Positions 61,985 through 64,000 of a DNA stretch of 64,000 nt are shown here, piece by piece. The notes under the pieces are model-generated. The model was not told where the DNA came from, made no database searches, and was given only the letters and a program-made list of their open reading frames with translations. How positions within the stretch are numbered: position 1 is the stretch's first letter; each line of letters begins with the position of its first letter. The translations under genes and the position numbers were made by a program. Location of the stretch: NCBI GenBank assembly GCA_963730735.1, contig CAVSSX010000007.1, forward strand, positions 620,001 to 684,000, written 5' to 3'. Source of the stretch: CAVSSX01 sp963730735. GTDB lineage: Bacteria > Actinomycetota > Acidimicrobiia > Acidimicrobiales > RAAP-2.

Positions 61985-62098
61985 CCACTGCGCAGGTATC
62001 CCGGCTTGCGGGGGCCTCCATGGCCTCCGCCTACGGTTGCGGACCAGCGCCGGCATTCGACCGGCTTCCCCTACCCAGCGGTATCAGGTGTTGCTCCG
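61985..62098 (-). ncRNA. Cobalamin (B12) riboswitch
   Basis: On the minus strand the conserved core GGGGAAGCCGGTCGAATGCC (62072-62053), continuing GGCGCTGGTCCGCAACCG, is followed about 25 bases later by the B12 box GCCGGGATACCTGC (62006-61993). Order, spacing and sequence match cobalamin riboswitches. The box ends about 105 bases before the ATG at 61887, leaving room for an expression platform; a small perfect hairpin CGGAG-GTT-CTCCG lies there. It should repress the secreted protein-ECF operon when adenosyl- or another cobalamin is abundant. Confidence 0.88.
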
Positions 62099-62629
62099 GC
62101 GACGGTAGCACGGCGCTCGGTCGGCCTACCCGGACGGCGGCCCCGGCTGCGCCGAGCCAGCACTGCGGGGCTGACGCCGCCCGTCGGCGCGTCAGCGTGT
62201 GGTGCACGTCCGATTCGGTCGACCGCAATGGACATTGTCGGCCCCCCCATTTCATCTTCGAGTTTTTTCGCATGAAAATGCTTGACGACCGGTAGGTCGG
62301 GCGAGTTCGAGCGCCTCGAGGTCGCCGTAGTTGGCCTCGGGAATGTGATCGGGCGCACGATCGGCCACCAAAGGTTGTGGCACTGACCTGGGGAGTTCTG
62401 TGGTCATCGGCGGAAGAGGGTGTCCTTCGACCGACCTTGAGCCCATTGGGATCGGACCAGTCGATGGTCGGGATCTGTCGTCTATGGAACGGTCGACAAT
62501 CTTCCCTGCAGCCGGAGTTGGAATTGGCATAACGTGCGAGCGACACGAACAGCGACATCGGTCCGTCCTCGCAGCAGCTGGTCGACAGCTCGGCACTGCG
62601 GAGGCGATCGAGGCGAGGGGGACGCCGGT
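62099..62629. other. Intergenic region between divergent units, no clear gene
   Basis: About 530 bases. It must contain the promoter for the riboswitch transcript and that of the VCBS gene. A minus-strand frame of 51 codons (62252-62407, ending GDLEALELARPTGRQAF then SCEKTRR) reads almost like a protein but has no ribosome-binding site; I leave it uncalled. The stretch 62250-62280 is AT-rich with a T-run. Confidence 0.45.
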
Positions 62630-64000
62630 ATGAGCTGGACTGGTCAGAGCTGGGGACCCGAGCAGCCTCGTTTCGCAGCCGATCTCACCGGGGACGGGCG
62701 GGCGGACATCGTCGGCTTCGGTCTCGACGGCGTCTGGTCCTCGATCAACGGTGGTGGCGGCGCCTTCCAGCCGCCGAACCTGGCCCTCTTCGGCTTCAGT
62801 TTCCACAGCGGCTGGAAGGTTGAGCGGCATCCCCGCTTCGTGGTGGACCTGACCGGCGACGGCTGCGCGGACCTGCTCGGTTTCGGTGACGCCGGCATCT
62901 GGACCGCCCGCAACAACGGGGACGGCACCTTCCAACCCATGAAGTTCGTCGTGGATGATCTGGGTTACGAGCAGGGGTGGCGGGTCGACCGGCATCCGCG
63001 CTTCGTGGTGGATCTCACGGGCGACGGCACGCCCGATGTGGTCGGCTTCGGGGACGACGGCGTCTGGACGGCCCTCGGCAATGGCGACGGCACGTTCCAG
63101 CCGCCCCGCTTTGTCGTCGAGAACTTGGGCTACAACCAGGGCTGGCGGGTCGTGCAGAATCCGCGTTTCGTGGTGGACGTGACCGGTGACGGGCGGGCCG
63201 ACCTGGTCGGCTTCGGGAACGACGGGGTCTGGGTGGCGCTCGGTAAGGGCGACGGCACGTTCCAACCGCCCCAGTTGGTGCTCGGCGACTTCGACCCGGC
63301 GAAGGGTTGGGACGGGTCCAAGCACCTCCGCATCTTGGGCGACCTCACCGGCGACCATTGCGCCGACATCATCGGCTTCGGCGACGCCGGCGTGTACTCG
63401 GCCACGAGCCATGGCGACGGGACCTTCGCCGCGCCGTCGTTCATCCTCGCCGCCATGGGCTACGACGACGGCTGGCGCATCGACCGCCACCCTCGCTTCG
63501 CCGCCGATGTGACCGGTGACGGCACGGCCGACCTGGTCGGCTTCGGTGACGACGGCGTGTGGACGTCGGTCACCGGTGGCAGCGGTGCGAACCTCGTCCT
63601 CGACGGGCTCTGTTACAACCAGGGCTGGCGGGTGCCGCTGCATCCCCGGGCCTTGGCCGATCTGAACGGGGACGGCCGGGCCGACATCGTCGGCTTCGGC
63701 GACGCCGGCGTGTGGATCGCCCTGAGCAACGGCGACGGCACCTTCCAGCCGGCGGCATTCGTCCTGGCCGACTTCGGCTACCACGCCGGCCCGGTGGTGT
63801 CCTCGATCACCATCGACTTCCACACGCTCGACGACGACCTGAACGACGACTCGGTGGTGCACGTCTTCGTCAAGAACCGTCGCGCCGACTCGATGGATTC
63901 GGCCGGTGCCGGCACCTACGTCGCCAACCTGCAGGCCTACCAGGCGGCCGACGCCAACTGGTTCGACAAGAACCCCTACCTCGGCTGTGCCATCGACGCC
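62630..64000 (+). CDS. VCBS/FG-GAP repeat beta-propeller protein (cut by window edge)
   Basis: An open frame of 457 codons running off the right end. The ATG at 62630 is preceded by AGGGGG at 8 bases. Seven repeats of about 55 residues follow, each with a calcium-loop-like DLTGDGRADIVGFG and a GDGTFQP turn (e.g. RFVVDLTGDGTPDVVGFGDD), giving a probable seven-bladed propeller of the integrin-alpha/FG-GAP type. A different domain begins near residue 390 (SITIDFHTLDDDLNDDSVVH). No signal peptide is seen after MSWTGQSWGPEQP, which is odd for this family. Ligand unknown. Confidence 0.85.
   Translation, partial: MSWTGQSWGPEQPRFAADLTGDGRADIVGFGLDGVWSSINGGGGAFQPPNLALFGFSFHSGWKVERHPRFVVDLTGDGCADLLGFGDAGIWTARNNGDGTFQPMKFVVDDLGYEQGWRVDRHPRFVVDLTGDGTPDVVGFGDDGVWTALGNGDGTFQPPRFVVENLGYNQGWRVVQNPRFVVDVTGDGRADLVGFGNDGVWVALGKGDGTFQPPQLVLGDFDPAKGWDGSKHLRILGDLTGDHCADIIGFGDAGVYSATSHGDGTFAAPSFILAAMGYDDGWRIDRHPRFAADVTGDGTADLVGFGDDGVWTSVTGGSGANLVLDGLCYNQGWRVPLHPRALADLNGDGRADIVGFGDAGVWIALSNGDGTFQPAAFVLADFGYHAGPVVSSITIDFHTLDDDLNDDSVVHVFVKNRRADSMDSAGAGTYVANLQAYQAADANWFDKNPYLGCAIDA

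Noticed and set aside
62252..62407. A 51-codon minus-strand frame upstream of the riboswitch
   Set aside because: Reads plausibly but lacks a ribosome-binding site and any recognised family; kept only as a note in the intergenic entry.

Overview
The window is very GC-rich, with GTG/TTG starts, two WhiB-family proteins, GuaB3, a mycobacterial-type Sdh1 succinate dehydrogenase, a DivIVA protein and many leaderless starts. This points to an actinobacterium; gene content and order fit Acidimicrobiia best, but that placement is inference. No rRNA, insertion sequence or CRISPR array was seen.

Region 1 (1-21.1 kb) is core metabolism. It holds the end of groEL, a Nudix hydrolase, guaB3-guaA, a PcrA/UvrD helicase, a small B12-binding subunit, sucC-sucD, purN-purH-folD, a cupin, metF, icd and mdh, then (minus strand) an SCP2-like protein and sdhC-sdhA-sdhB. 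Most of a TCA-cycle branch plus purine and one-carbon genes are therefore contiguous. Region 2 (21.2-39.5 kb) concerns the cell envelope and regulation: an AAA ATPase/VWA pair, two WhiB proteins, an active HtrA-like protease and a catalytically dead paralogue, a DUF2342 zincin-like protein, MreB, a HEAT-repeat protein, a PDZ-Lon membrane protease, a DivIVA protein with a phage-MuF-like Cys/His tail, and a UPF0182 membrane protein. It ends at an initiator tRNA-Met gene.

Region 3 (39.7-55.2 kb) is accessory and by eye less GC-rich in its first part. It carries a class F sortase with its likely ice-binding substrate, a small CCPFF-motif protein with BASS and CDF transporters, an alpha/beta hydrolase, two MarR/VOC modules with AlkA and YdeI, a further VOC/cupin pair, a channel-like membrane protein, a TetR relic, a large secreted metalloprotease-like/VWD protein and a MerR regulator.

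Region 4 (55.2-62.1 kb, minus strand) is the most interesting part. A cobalamin riboswitch precedes a secreted protein with prenyltransferase/transcobalamin-like helical repeats fused to a six-fold beta repeat. It is followed by a membrane-anchored protein, a single-chain EcfT-EcfA-EcfA' transporter and an ECF S component. I read this as a vitamin B12 capture-and-import system. The window closes in a partial seven-repeat VCBS/FG-GAP protein.

A technical warning: at least eight conserved genes (Nudix, guaA, purN, purH, mdh and three genes of the cobalamin cassette) are broken by single-base shifts in short G/C runs. Because several are normally essential, these look like sequencing or assembly indels. 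Each is given here as one gene.
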